This document shows positions 7,089 to 15,783 of a stretch of 25,490 bases of DNA, piece after piece. Position 1 is the first letter of the stretch. Each line of letters opens with the position of its first letter. Position numbers and translations under genes: made by a program. Source of the DNA: an uncultured Collinsella sp. (GTDB taxonomy: Bacteria > Actinomycetota > Coriobacteriia > Coriobacteriales > Coriobacteriaceae). The DNA lies in NCBI GenBank assembly GCA_905208975.1, contig CAJLRE010000023.1:1-25490 (forward strand), in the 5' to 3' direction. The notes below the pieces were generated by a model that saw only the letters and a program-made list of their open reading frames with translations, searched no databases and was not told the origin of the DNA.

Positions 7089-7826
7089 ATGGGCTTCTTT
7101 GACAAGATGTTCGAGAAGAAAGAGTGCGCGATTTGCGGTACCGAGCTGGGACTTTTGGGAAAGACCAAGATCAGCGAAGGCTACCTGTGCAAAGAGTGTG
7201 CCGGCAAGCTCTCCCCCTACTTCCACGGCTATCGCTCCAGCACCGCGGACGATATCCGCGAGCAACTCGCCTACCGCGAGGCCAATGCCGAGCGCCTGGC
7301 GTCGTTCAACCCCACGCGCACACTCTCGGCCGGGCGCACCAACATCATGCTCGACGAAGACGCGGGCCTGCTGATCATCACTTCGCAGAGCCGCTGGCGC
7401 GACGCCAATCCCGACATCATCGAGTTCTCGCAGGTACTCGGCTGCGATATGGATATCGACGAGCACCGCACCGAAATCTATCGCGAGACAAAAGACGGCG
7501 AGCGCGAGAGCTACAATCCGCCGCGCTACGACCTGGATTACGACTTTAACCTGACCATCCACGTCAACACGCCGTACTTTACCGAGATCAACCTGCGCGT
7601 GAACGACTCCACCATCGATCAGCGCGGTTCCATCGAATACCGCGAGGCCAAGCGCCAGGCAACCGAGGTCCGCGACGCGCTGGTGCAGCTGCGTCAGGAA
7701 ACGCGCGACAGCGTCGTGGCCGCTAAGGCCCCCAAGACCGCGGTCACCTGCCCCTTCTGCGGTGCAACCACCATTCCCGATGCCAGCGGGCGCTGCGAAT
7801 ACTGCGGCGGCGCCATCGGCGCATAG
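7089..7826 (+). CDS. DUF4428-type zinc-finger protein
   Basis: A 245-residue protein with an N-terminal treble-clef-like zinc site, Cys13/Cys16 (CAIC) and Cys34/Cys37 (CKEC), typical of DUF4428. The middle (about 80-185) is a beta-rich domain of the sort found after DUF4428. The C-terminus has a zinc ribbon, Cys221/Cys224 and Cys236/Cys239. No membrane segment or signal peptide is seen. GGGAGG precedes the ATG by about five bases. It is the first gene of a plus-strand set, 24 bases before a second zinc-ribbon gene. Function is unknown. The SPFH gene downstream suggests a role near the membrane, perhaps as an adaptor; this is inference. Confidence 0.75.
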   Translation: MGFFDKMFEKKECAICGTELGLLGKTKISEGYLCKECAGKLSPYFHGYRSSTADDIREQLAYREANAERLASFNPTRTLSAGRTNIMLDEDAGLLIITSQSRWRDANPDIIEFSQVLGCDMDIDEHRTEIYRETKDGERESYNPPRYDLDYDFNLTIHVNTPYFTEINLRVNDSTIDQRGSIEYREAKRQATEVRDALVQLRQETRDSVVAAKAPKTAVTCPFCGATTIPDASGRCEYCGGAIGA

Positions 7827-7850
7827 CCTCCGGCAGCGAAAGGACCGATC

Positions 7851-9173
7851 ATGGCCTTCGAGAGCGTCAACTATCAGTGCCCCGCGTGTGGCGGCCCCCT
7901 TCACTTTGCCAGTGCCGAGCAAAAGCTCGTCTGCGACTACTGCGATTCGCGTTTTGAAGTCGAAGAAGTCGAGGCCCTCTATCGCGAGCGCCAGGACAAG
8001 GCAGATGCCAAAGCCGATGCCGCAGCCGCGGCCCCCAAGCCTGCTGTCGACGATGCCGTGCAGGAGCTGGCTCAAAACGCCGGCTACATCTGCTCGTCGT
8101 GCGGCGCCGAGCTCGTGTCCGACGGCACCGTCGCCGTCACCACCTGCCCGTACTGCGGCAACTCCGCCGTGGCACCCGGCCAGCTCTCGGGCGACTTCTC
8201 ACCCGACCTGGTGATTCCGTTTAAGCTCGGGCGCGACGATGTCATGGCCGCGCTCAAAGACCACTACAAGGGTAAAATCCTGCTGCCCAAGAGCTTTGTC
8301 ACCGGCAACCACATCGACGAGGTCCAAGGCGTTTACGTGCCGTTTTGGCTCTACGGCGCCCGCGTTGACGGCGAAGTGTACTTTGACGCGACCAACGAGA
8401 CCGTGACCGAGGAATCCGACCGCACCGTCACGACCACCGACCACTACGACGCCTACCGTAAGGGCAATATCTCGTTTGAGCGCGTGCCCGTCGACGGATC
8501 GTCCAAGATGCCCGACGGCCACATGGACGCCATCGAGCCGTTTGACTACGACGCGCTGCGCCCGTTCTCGGTCGCCTATATGCCCGGCTACATCGCCAAC
8601 CGCTATGACGAGGATTGCGAAACCTGCAAGGCGCGCGCCGAGCGCCGCATGGAGGAGAGCACGATCTCAGCCCTGCGCGAGACCGTCGTCGACGAGTACG
8701 ACGACGCCACGGTCGAAAGCAAGCAGCTCGACTACACCTGGGAAGAAAACGATTATGCTCTGTTCCCCGTGTGGATGCTCTCTACCTCGTGGAACGGCAA
8801 GGGTTACCTGTTTGCCATGAACGGCCAAACCGGCCGCATGGTCGGCGAGCTTCCCTGCTCCAAGCCCAAGCTCGCTATCGCCTCGGTGCTGTTCTTTGCG
8901 ATCGGATTTGTCCTTTCCCAGATTCTCTTTATGGGCGAGAACGCCTTCGATCCGGATTACCTCACCTTTGATGTCGAGGGCATCCTCATCAACATCGTCG
9001 CGCCGCTGATCATCGTGATCATCGCAGACGTGCTGCTGGTAGGCCAGCTCAAGACGGCCAACGAGGCCACCCACGCCGACTGCTACTGCGGCGAGCTCGA
9101 CCTGACCGAGAAGCACGACACCTTCAGCCACACCGAGACCACCGTTGTCATGAAGGACAACAAGGACGATTAG
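7851..9173 (+). CDS. Zinc-ribbon membrane protein, YdjG-like
   Basis: A 440-residue protein with two zinc ribbons at the N-terminus, Cys10/13/28/31 and Cys81/84/99/102, joined by an Ala-rich charged linker (48-70). The middle (about 115-330) is a soluble domain, followed by two membrane spans (about 341-361 and 377-398) and a short acidic tail. This layout resembles B. subtilis YdjG, which works with YdjH and YdjI near PspA in envelope stress. AAAGGA lies upstream of the ATG at 7851. It sits 24 bases after the DUF4428 gene and 48 bases before the SPFH gene, so the three are probably one operon. No PspA gene is seen in the window. Confidence 0.75.
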   Translation: MAFESVNYQCPACGGPLHFASAEQKLVCDYCDSRFEVEEVEALYRERQDKADAKADAAAAAPKPAVDDAVQELAQNAGYICSSCGAELVSDGTVAVTTCPYCGNSAVAPGQLSGDFSPDLVIPFKLGRDDVMAALKDHYKGKILLPKSFVTGNHIDEVQGVYVPFWLYGARVDGEVYFDATNETVTEESDRTVTTTDHYDAYRKGNISFERVPVDGSSKMPDGHMDAIEPFDYDALRPFSVAYMPGYIANRYDEDCETCKARAERRMEESTISALRETVVDEYDDATVESKQLDYTWEENDYALFPVWMLSTSWNGKGYLFAMNGQTGRMVGELPCSKPKLAIASVLFFAIGFVLSQILFMGENAFDPDYLTFDVEGILINIVAPLIIVIIADVLLVGQLKTANEATHADCYCGELDLTEKHDTFSHTETTVVMKDNKDD

Positions 9174-9221
9174 CCATTCTGACCAATACCACCCGGCCTT
9201 TGACGAGAAAGGAAGATCACC

Positions 9222-10463
9222 ATGGGACTCTTGAAAGCTGGATTGGGTGCTGCCGGCGGCGTCATGGCCGACCAGTGGAAGGAATTTATCTATTGCGAAT
9301 CGATGCCCGCTGACGTCTTGGCCTGCAAGGGCAGCAAGCGCACCGGCGGCCGCAGCTCCAACACGCGCGGCGAGGACAACGTCATCTCCAACGGCTCCGT
9401 CATCGCCGTCAACGACGGCCAGGGCATGCTCGTGGTGCAAAACGGCAAGATCATCGAAGTCGCGCTGGAGCCCGGTGAGTTCGTCTTCGATACCGGCAGC
9501 GAGCCGAGCGTCTTTAGCGGCAACCTGGGCGATTCCATCAAGGAGACCTTCGCCAATATCGGCAGCCGCTTTACTTTTGGCGGCGACGCGGGCAAGGACC
9601 AGCGTGTCTACTTCATCAACACCAAGGAGATCATCGGCAACAAGTACGGCACCGCCTCGCCCGTGCCCTTCCGCGTGGTCGATAACAACATTGGCCTGGA
9701 CGTCGACATCTCCGTGCGCTGCAACGGCGAGTATTCGTACCGCATCACCAACCCGCTGCTGTTCTACACCAACGTATGCGGCAACGTGACCGATAGCTAC
9801 ACGCGCGACAAGATCGACAGCCAGCTTAAGTCCGAGCTGCTCACCGCCCTGCAGCCCGCCTTTGCCAAGATCTCGGAGATGGGCATCCGCTACAGCGCCA
9901 TCCCCGGCCACACCACCGAGCTCGCCCGCGCGCTCAACGAGGTCCTCTCTGCCGACTGGCGTGACCTGCGCGGCGTCGAGATCGTAAGCTTTGGCGTCAA
10001 CTCCATCGCCGCCTCGCAAGAGGACGAGCAGATGATCAAGGACCTGCAGAAAGCCGCGGTCATGCGCGATCCCACCATGGCAGCCGCCAACATTGCCAGC
10101 GCCCAGAGCGACGCAATGCGCGCGGCAGCCGCCAACCCCAACGGCGCGATGGCAGGCTTTATGGGCATGGGCATGGCGGGTGGCATGGGCGGCATGAACG
10201 CCAGCCAGCTGTTCGCCGCCGGCCAGGCACAGCAGCAGGCCGCCCCGCAGCCGGCTCCGGCACCCACTCCCGCACCGGCACCCGCTGCCGCACCTGCGGC
10301 CGGCGCATGGACCTGCAGCTGTGGCGCCACCAACACCGGCAAGTTCTGCTCCGAGTGCGGCAGCCCCGCACCCGCCCCGGCACCGGCCAAGTGGTTCTGC
10401 CCCAACTGCGGTAGCGAAAACGGCGGCAAGTTCTGCAGCAACTGCGGAACACCCAGGCCCTAG
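9222..10463 (+). CDS. SPFH-domain protein with two zinc ribbons, YdjI-like
   Basis: A 413-residue protein of the SPFH/virion-core-protein group. The region about 15-275 forms the SPFH-like domain, with the family-like start DQWKEFIYCESMP (17-29). A Gly/Met-rich stretch (310-325) and an Ala/Pro linker (about 338-362) follow. Two zinc ribbons end the protein: Cys365/367/376/379 and Cys393/396/405/408. B. subtilis YdjI is shorter, is recruited to membranes with YdjG and YdjH, and shares the SPFH core. AAAGGA lies upstream of the ATG at 9222. It probably assembles at the membrane with the two-span partner encoded just upstream. The partner assignment is inference from gene order and family knowledge. 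Confidence 0.8.
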   Translation: MGLLKAGLGAAGGVMADQWKEFIYCESMPADVLACKGSKRTGGRSSNTRGEDNVISNGSVIAVNDGQGMLVVQNGKIIEVALEPGEFVFDTGSEPSVFSGNLGDSIKETFANIGSRFTFGGDAGKDQRVYFINTKEIIGNKYGTASPVPFRVVDNNIGLDVDISVRCNGEYSYRITNPLLFYTNVCGNVTDSYTRDKIDSQLKSELLTALQPAFAKISEMGIRYSAIPGHTTELARALNEVLSADWRDLRGVEIVSFGVNSIAASQEDEQMIKDLQKAAVMRDPTMAAANIASAQSDAMRAAAANPNGAMAGFMGMGMAGGMGGMNASQLFAAGQAQQQAAPQPAPAPTPAPAPAAAPAAGAWTCSCGATNTGKFCSECGSPAPAPAPAKWFCPNCGSENGGKFCSNCGTPRP

Positions 10464-10543
10464 CCCCTTTATCTGGTAATTGGCGGGGGTTCCGCCACCC
10501 CTGCATTTGCTTCTATGGGTTTCGTTCGATAAAGGAGGACACC

Positions 10544-11386
10544 ATGAAGACAACGTTCAAAAAGTCCGTACTCGCATTTCTGACATGCGTCCTTGCGCTC
10601 GCCTTTGCCCTGACGGGCTGCAGCGGCGGCGGCAAAGACCCCAAGGCCAACTTCGTCGGCAGCTGGGAACTCTCGGGTGGAACCCTGGAGGGCGAAGAAC
10701 TGACCGATGAGTACATGAAGATGCTCGAGGATTGGGGTGTGCACTGCGTCCTGATTCTCGATGAGGACGGTACAGGTGCCCTCGACCTGTTCCTTGAAGT
10801 CGTCGACCTTAAATGGGAGGCAAAGGACGCCACCACCGTAACCATCACCGCCGAAGACGAGTCGCATGACATGAAGCTCAAGGACGGCAAGCTCATCCTC
10901 GAAGAGGATGACGGCAATCTTGTCTTTACCAAGTCCGACAAGGACCTGTCCGGCACGGTGAAGAAGGATCGCGAGGCGGCCGAGAAGGAAGAAGAGATCG
11001 ACGAGGCCGTCGAAGACGACGACGTCCAGAAGATTGAAATCTCCCCCGCCGTCACCGTTGCCGATGACGACCTGTGCACCATCACCATCACCGAGAAGTT
11101 CAAGGACGAGTGGGACGACATCGGTTTTGTCGTCAACATCACCAACAAGAGCGACAAGGACCTGACCTTCTACGCCCCCAGCGGCAAGACCAACGTCAAC
11201 GGCACCATGAAGGAACCCTGGTTCTCGGCTCACCTGATGCCCGGCACCAACGCCACCGAGGAATTCACGTTCTCGAGCGGCGAGCTTGACAGCCTTGACG
11301 ACCTGGTCAACACGACCATCGGCATCGACGCCTACCTGACCGATTCCTACGAGGACGTCGCCTCCTACAGCGCAACCGTCGCGTAG
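10544..11386 (+). CDS. Lipoprotein with lipocalin-like N-terminal domain
   Basis: A 280-residue secreted lipoprotein. The signal peptide has a Lys-rich start, a hydrophobic core (about 8-23) and the lipobox LTGC, with Cys26 as the lipidated residue. Residues about 36-135 (FVGSWEL..., LILDEDGTG..., LVFTKSD) look like a lipocalin-like or DUF5004-like barrel. An acidic, Glu-rich linker (145-165) leads to a second beta domain (about 168-280) resembling DUF4352/Ig-like folds. AAAGGAGG lies seven bases before the ATG at 10544. It is 80 bases after the SPFH gene and may be co-transcribed. Function is unknown; it is an outer-face cell envelope protein. Confidence 0.8.
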   Translation: MKTTFKKSVLAFLTCVLALAFALTGCSGGGKDPKANFVGSWELSGGTLEGEELTDEYMKMLEDWGVHCVLILDEDGTGALDLFLEVVDLKWEAKDATTVTITAEDESHDMKLKDGKLILEEDDGNLVFTKSDKDLSGTVKKDREAAEKEEEIDEAVEDDDVQKIEISPAVTVADDDLCTITITEKFKDEWDDIGFVVNITNKSDKDLTFYAPSGKTNVNGTMKEPWFSAHLMPGTNATEEFTFSSGELDSLDDLVNTTIGIDAYLTDSYEDVASYSATVA

Positions 11387-11434
11387 CGGCACGTAACATC
11401 AGCCGCGGATTGGCGGACACATCCGCGCACACCA

Positions 11435-11469
11435 GACGGGGCCGCAGGAGATGATCCTGCGGCCCCGTC
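11435..11469 (+). terminator. Terminator after the lipoprotein gene
   Basis: A perfect 15-base stem (11435-11449 with 11455-11469) around GATGA is followed by GCTTTAT. It lies 48 bases past the lipoprotein stop. Confidence 0.75.
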
Positions 11470-11500
11470 GCTTTATGCCGACAGCACTGCCCATACAAGC

Positions 11501-11541
11501 AGGCCGCCCGCCGTTTTTAGATGCGAAACGGTGGGCGGCCT
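11501..11541. terminator. Terminator between converging genes
   Basis: Bases 11501-11516 and 11526-11541 pair at 15 of 16 positions. The hairpin lies 36 bases past the response regulator stop on the minus strand and probably shields it from the converging lipoprotein transcript. The T-tract is poor on the minus side. Confidence 0.6.
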
Positions 11542-11577
11542 ATCCTTGCGGTGCCGGAACACGGGTGAGCGCGTCGA

Positions 11578-12201
11578 TTACGGGCGCTCCATGTTGGGAA
11601 CGATGCTACCCTCGGTCACCGCATGCACGGCCAGGCGCATGATGTTGTCGTAGCCGGTCTTGCTCAGGATCTCCGAGATGCGGCGCTTGATGGTGCCCTC
11701 ACTCATAAACAGCTCGGCCGCGATCTCGCGACGACTCTTGCCCTCGCAGGCAAGGCGCAAAATCGATAGCTCGACATCGTCGAGGGCTGCTGTACCCGAA
11801 AAAATGCTCTCGGGCGGCTTGGGAAACGTGCAGTAGCCAGCCAACGTGGAGCGCATCACGGAGAACAGCTCGTCGATACCGACGTTCTTGTACACAAAGC
11901 TATCGACGCCCGCCTCGCGGGCCTGATCGACAAAGGTGATCTCGGGCATGCCTGTCATGATAATGATGCGACACTCGGGCAGCTGCTCCTTGATGCGTGC
12001 CGCCGCCACGATGCCGTTTGAATCGTGCTCGGTGCACACGTCCATCAGTATCATGTCCGGGCGCTCCTTGAGCGCGACACCCAAGGCCTCGGAGGCATCG
12101 GCGATCGCGGCAACGACGGCCATATCGGGCTGGTCGCCAACGGAGCGCGCCAGGCTCTCGCGCAGGATGGCCTGATCTTCGACAATTAACACGCGGATCA
12201 T
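11578..12201 (-). CDS. NarL/FixJ-family response regulator
   Basis: A 207-residue two-component regulator. The receiver domain (1-120) has the acidic pair Glu8/Asp9, the phosphorylated Asp54 (ILMDV), Thr83 and Lys105. A LuxR-type helix-turn-helix (about 138-197) follows, with the recognition region SEGTIKRRISEIL at 167-179. It binds DNA after phosphorylation by the kinase encoded just upstream. Its ATG overlaps the kinase stop codon (ATGA), and AAGGAG lies five bases before it, so the two are translated as a coupled pair. Targets are not evident from the sequence. It is the last gene of a three-gene minus-strand set. Confidence 0.92.
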   Translation of the reverse strand: MIRVLIVEDQAILRESLARSVGDQPDMAVVAAIADASEALGVALKERPDMILMDVCTEHDSNGIVAAARIKEQLPECRIIIMTGMPEITFVDQAREAGVDSFVYKNVGIDELFSVMRSTLAGYCTFPKPPESIFSGTAALDDVELSILRLACEGKSRREIAAELFMSEGTIKRRISEILSKTGYDNIMRLAVHAVTEGSIVPNMERP

Positions 12202-13697
12202 GAGTTTCTCCTTTGGGACGTGTCGCTAGCGTTAAGCGGAATGGATACCGTAAGCGTAAAGGGCGGGGTGGCGTGGACCTCTAGGCTGCCACCCAGATCT
12301 TGCGCGACATGCCTCATACCTGGGATACCCGTTCCATCGCGATACGATACGGGGGCCGGGGACCCGTCGTTAGAAATCGTCATGTGCGCGACGGCGTCAG
12401 CATCCGTCCTCTCCTGCCACAAGCGCACATGGACCCGATGCGCCTGCGCATGCTTGGTGGCGTTGGTCGAGGCCTCGCGGATAATCTGCAAAAAGGCAGC
12501 GGCGACACGCGCGTCCTCAGGCAGCGCACCCTCAACATCGATCTGCACGCTCACCAGGCCAAAAGCATGGACGATATCGCCCAGTTGCTCTGCCGGTTCG
12601 GTGTCGCCCCCGCTGCGCAGATCGGCAGCGATTGAGCGCAGCAGCGGGTCGATCTGCTCGAGCGACTCGTCGTCCAAGCGCCCCTCCTCCAAATAGCGAT
12701 GAAGGATTGATAGGCGCTGGCCGATCACATCGTGAACGCGGGTGCGCATGCGCAGATAGGCCGCATTGTCGGCAACTTTTTTGACTTCTTCGATCTGGGC
12801 CTGGAGCTCTTGGCCCGCAAGCTCAAGCAGGTGATTGGCCTGCGCCAGGCGGTCATGCGCATGCGCATACTCTGTCACGTCCAGACCGATTATGCGCTCG
12901 AACGAACGGCCCGAGACCATAACGTCATCGCACACAAACAGGCGAATCTCGGCGGGAGAAACCTCGACCACCGCACGCGCCTCACCAAAGCGGTCCAGGT
13001 TGATCCGCACGCGGTTCTTACCGCCTTCGGGCATTTGCATGCTGAGCTTGCGCAGGTCGTTCCATGTACCGCTCATATCGCCTAGGTCGGTGGGCATATG
13101 AAGCTCCGCCAGGTTTTTGCGCATGCAGCGGTTCATGAGCAGTGGACGGCCCCTCGAGCCCAGATACAGGATGCCCACGGGAATCACGTTGATGGTTTCA
13201 ATCGTCGAGAACGCGGTGATATCCTCTTGGCGGTTACGGACGTCCATCAAGAGCGCCGCGACGGAACGGAACAGGAAGAACGCTCCCGCTGCGATAAGGA
13301 CAACGGCCCACACCGAGCCCATGGCAAAAACCACCGGCGGTGTCACGGCGCCAACAAGCAGCAGCTCGGCCAGCATGACAGGGCGACGATAGCGCACCAT
13401 AAGGACCACGCCATAGGCAAAGATCGCGGCATTGAGCCACAGCACTCCGCCCATTGCCCTGGCGCAAACGTCAAGCGGCGCCACCAGATACGAGCCAGAC
13501 GACGCGAATAAGATGAGCGCCGAAATCATCAGGTGAAGCACAAGGCTCGTCTCGTAGGCGCAAATCACCTTACGGTTATAGGACGAGCGGCGCGATGCGA
13601 TGAGCGGGACGTGGATCATCTGCAGACACGCAGCCAGGGCAAAGACAACATCGAGCGCAACGATTTGGGGAAGGATGAACGAAATCTGCATCGTCAC
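12198..13697 (-). CDS. NarL-type sensor histidine kinase with membrane N-terminus
   Basis: A 499-residue sensor. About five membrane spans lie in residues 8-150, a PAS-like region in about 160-275, a short coiled coil in 283-312, then a HisKA_3-like phosphoacceptor with His322 in RVHDVIGQRLS. The ATPase part (about 395-490) has an N-box around Asn412 (REASTNATKHA), a G1 motif NDGS (443-446) and a G2 GTGIPGM (455-461). It phosphorylates the regulator encoded next. The start is either GTG at 13697, which overlaps the reading-frame end expected for the upstream gene (GTGA), or ATG at 13691; I keep the GTG. The signal it detects is unknown. Confidence 0.88.
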   Translation of the reverse strand: MTMQISFILPQIVALDVVFALAACLQMIHVPLIASRRSSYNRKVICAYETSLVLHLMISALILFASSGSYLVAPLDVCARAMGGVLWLNAAIFAYGVVLMVRYRRPVMLAELLLVGAVTPPVVFAMGSVWAVVLIAAGAFFLFRSVAALLMDVRNRQEDITAFSTIETINVIPVGILYLGSRGRPLLMNRCMRKNLAELHMPTDLGDMSGTWNDLRKLSMQMPEGGKNRVRINLDRFGEARAVVEVSPAEIRLFVCDDVMVSGRSFERIIGLDVTEYAHAHDRLAQANHLLELAGQELQAQIEEVKKVADNAAYLRMRTRVHDVIGQRLSILHRYLEEGRLDDESLEQIDPLLRSIAADLRSGGDTEPAEQLGDIVHAFGLVSVQIDVEGALPEDARVAAAFLQIIREASTNATKHAQAHRVHVRLWQERTDADAVAHMTISNDGSPAPVSYRDGTGIPGMRHVAQDLGGSLEVHATPPFTLTVSIPLNASDTSQRRNS

Positions 13698-13841
13698 TCA
13701 CCCGCCCTCGGCATCAAGACGATCATGCGCAGCTGGCCGGGCTCGCCCTCAAGGCGGTATGCCACGTTGCGCCCTTGCAGAGCGCTTTCGAGCTCTTGCG
13801 CAGCGGGCGTCTGCGAAAGATCTTCATCATCGTTGGAAAAA
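13694..13841 (-). other. Out-of-frame 3' end of the sensor-like gene
   Basis: From the five-base A run at 13837-13841 to the TGA at 13694-13696, the -1 frame continues a plausible protein end with acidic and mixed residues, while the frame as read becomes Arg/Ser/Ala-rich and stops at 13723. A one-base deletion in the run explains both. It may be a sequencing error, a recent mutation or a phase-variable tract. Confidence 0.7.
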
Positions 13842-15576
13842 GCGTGGCGCGCAGCTCGACACTGCACCGGTCATGGTCGCCCAAGTGATACATAAGCGCC
13901 GGATGGTCGGTGGTGTAGGCAAAAAACGCAAAGTCATACACGCAGTCGTACAGGGCGCTTACCGTACTGGCGTGCATCGGGCGCCGTATGGCGATAATCG
14001 AGGCGCAATCGACATCGATGGTGCGTAGGTCACTTGCAAGCTCGTTGGCGATGAGCTGAATGCGGTCGCGGTCAAAACCGCTCTCCCCGTGCTGTGCCAA
14101 CGTGAGCGACCCCTTGCGTTTGCAATAGGCGACGAGCATCTTGGCGCGCTGCAGCATGCGGTAACGCTCGTGCGAAGATGCCTCATCGGTCAACGGCGGC
14201 AGCGAGCTCAGCAGGTCGTACATCCCTTCGAGCGCACGGGCAAGCGCTTGGTCCACGTCTTGGACCAGTAAGGTCTCGGCCTCTTGGTCTGCCAAATGTG
14301 TCTTAAGGTCGTAGTCGGCGGCAAGCAGCTCATTTTGGCGTTGCAGCTCCATGCGACGATGCGCCAGTTCGCGATTGAGTTCGTTGAGCTCCGAGACGTC
14401 CTGGGCAAGGAGAGCCGATCCACCCAGCAGCGGAAAGGCGCGATACATTACATCGGGATCGGACGCCACGGCAAAGGCGTGAGCGTGCCCGTGCTCTTGG
14501 ACCCGCAACTCCTCACGCACGCCTACCGGCATTGGCTTTGACACCGGCGTGACATAGACTTCCTGCAGGTCACGCGTTAGAACTTTGAGGTCAAGCGGCA
14601 AGGTGCCGAAAATACCGGCGATATCGTGGTACGACGGGATGACACCGCAATCGAGACAGATTTCCATCGCCACCACGCACAGGACGCAGTAGACAAGTGA
14701 AAAATTAAGCCTCCATGCCCAGGGCACACGCAGCGCATATGAAATGGCAAAGAACGCGCCGCCCAATAGGACAAGCGCGGCCGTGCCCGAGAAACGCTGA
14801 ATACGAAAAGACGAGGACCGTCCTACCAAGATAAAAAAGGCAACGAAGTTAAAGGCTGTCCATACCAGAACGGTACCGTAGCCCCAACCATATGTGTAAT
14901 CGTTGCTCCAGGTTCCACTCGATCGATCGAAATGGAAGACCTGCTGATGAACATCGTTAGTAAGCACAAAGCCGATAAGCAGGACAGCCATGACCCACAA
15001 AACGGTGCGGTACCGACGCCCCATACGATGCTGTTCCAAACCCGCGAGGCGCAGACCGCACAGCTGGTAAATCAGCGGAATGAGCGTCATGGGCACGTAG
15101 TACAGGTACCACAGCACGGTGGCATAGAACGGCGTGAACGACTTATATTTGAGGATGACCTCGATCATCCACAGGGCACAAATGGCGGCGATGGCAACAA
15201 GGCGGCGGCGCAAGACGTAGTCCAAGCAGCGTAGGTACGCCAACACACCCCAGATTGAAAATGCAATTGCGGCGACAAGCAGCGGGAGAGAGCTCGAGTG
15301 GACGAGCGCATCCACGACCTCTTCGGACACCTCGCTATAGGCGGGCACGGCGTTAGAAAGTTTGGGGTCGAAGGCGAACAGCGCCGGCAAGACTGCCAAA
15401 ACCATGAGGAACAGCGCGGTGATGGCGCCGGCGATAGCAAAGACGCGGTGACGGTACACCCGATGTGTTATGCCAACAAGGAATCGCGGCATGGCGAAGA
15501 GCCTGCCGCCCCTGGGATCCGCCACGGGTGCGGATCGGGCGGCCGCGTGGCCGATATGTCGCTCGCAGGTACCCAT
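13723..15576 (-). CDS. Multi-span sensor-like membrane protein, frameshifted near the 3' end
   Basis: As sequenced, 617 residues. About seven membrane spans (from residue 44 to 295) are followed by a cytoplasmic region, a coiled coil (about 383-425) and a region that resembles a histidine kinase core without a clear H-box or ATP-binding glycines. It may be a partner or pseudokinase for the kinase downstream. The last 37 residues look wrong: restoring one T to the five-T run (13837-13841, plus-strand A) would give a 47-residue hydrophilic ending (SNDDEDLSQTP...MPRAGE) that stops at 13694 and overlaps the next gene as GTGA. The start at 15576 lacks a good ribosome site; ATG at 15492 (residue 29) is an alternative. 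No family name is certain. Confidence 0.7.
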   Translation of the reverse strand: MGTCERHIGHAAARSAPVADPRGGRLFAMPRFLVGITHRVYRHRVFAIAGAITALFLMVLAVLPALFAFDPKLSNAVPAYSEVSEEVVDALVHSSSLPLLVAAIAFSIWGVLAYLRCLDYVLRRRLVAIAAICALWMIEVILKYKSFTPFYATVLWYLYYVPMTLIPLIYQLCGLRLAGLEQHRMGRRYRTVLWVMAVLLIGFVLTNDVHQQVFHFDRSSGTWSNDYTYGWGYGTVLVWTAFNFVAFFILVGRSSSFRIQRFSGTAALVLLGGAFFAISYALRVPWAWRLNFSLVYCVLCVVAMEICLDCGVIPSYHDIAGIFGTLPLDLKVLTRDLQEVYVTPVSKPMPVGVREELRVQEHGHAHAFAVASDPDVMYRAFPLLGGSALLAQDVSELNELNRELAHRRMELQRQNELLAADYDLKTHLADQEAETLLVQDVDQALARALEGMYDLLSSLPPLTDEASSHERYRMLQRAKMLVAYCKRKGSLTLAQHGESGFDRDRIQLIANELASDLRTIDVDCASIIAIRRPMHASTVSALYDCVYDFAFFAYTTDHPALMYHLGDHDRCSVELRATLFPTMMKIFRRRPLRKSSKALCKGATWHTALRASPASCA

Positions 15577-15600
15577 AGTGCTTTTAGTGTACCGACAGGC

Positions 15601-15694
15601 GGGCCCAAAAAGCGGGCCACATGTCCCAAAATCCGCCGACGGCGAGGGACGTCGCCAGCGACTAGTCGTTTAAGAACGTCCCCAATGAGTGCTT
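15601..15694. repeat. Degenerate repeat modules
   Basis: AAAAAGCGGGCCACATGTCCCA (15607-15628) resembles 6971-6991, and the ACGTCCCCAATGAGT module (about 15676-15690) matches the end of the palindrome at 6907-6968. The two modules occur in the opposite order to the 6.9 kb locus. This region lies upstream of the sensor-like gene. Confidence 0.6.
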
Positions 15695-15708
15695 TCACTT
15701 CTTTTAAC

Positions 15709-15747
15709 AAAACGCCCGGCGGGCATTAACTGCTCGCCGGGCGTTTT
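15709..15747. terminator. Bidirectional terminator after the GH1 gene
   Basis: AAAACGCCCGGCG (15709-15721) pairs perfectly with CGCCGGGCGTTTT (15735-15747), with T-tracts on both strands. It lies 37 bases past the GH1 stop. Confidence 0.85.
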
Positions 15748-15783
15748 GGTTAGGAAACTCTGAAGTTGAGTGTCTCGGCTTCC

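Noticed and set aside
13837..13841. Programmed -1 frameshift in the sensor-like gene
   Set aside because: The run has only five T in the coding strand and the sequence GCTTTTT does not fit the usual X XXY YYZ slippery heptamer in frame. Error, mutation or tract-length change is simpler.
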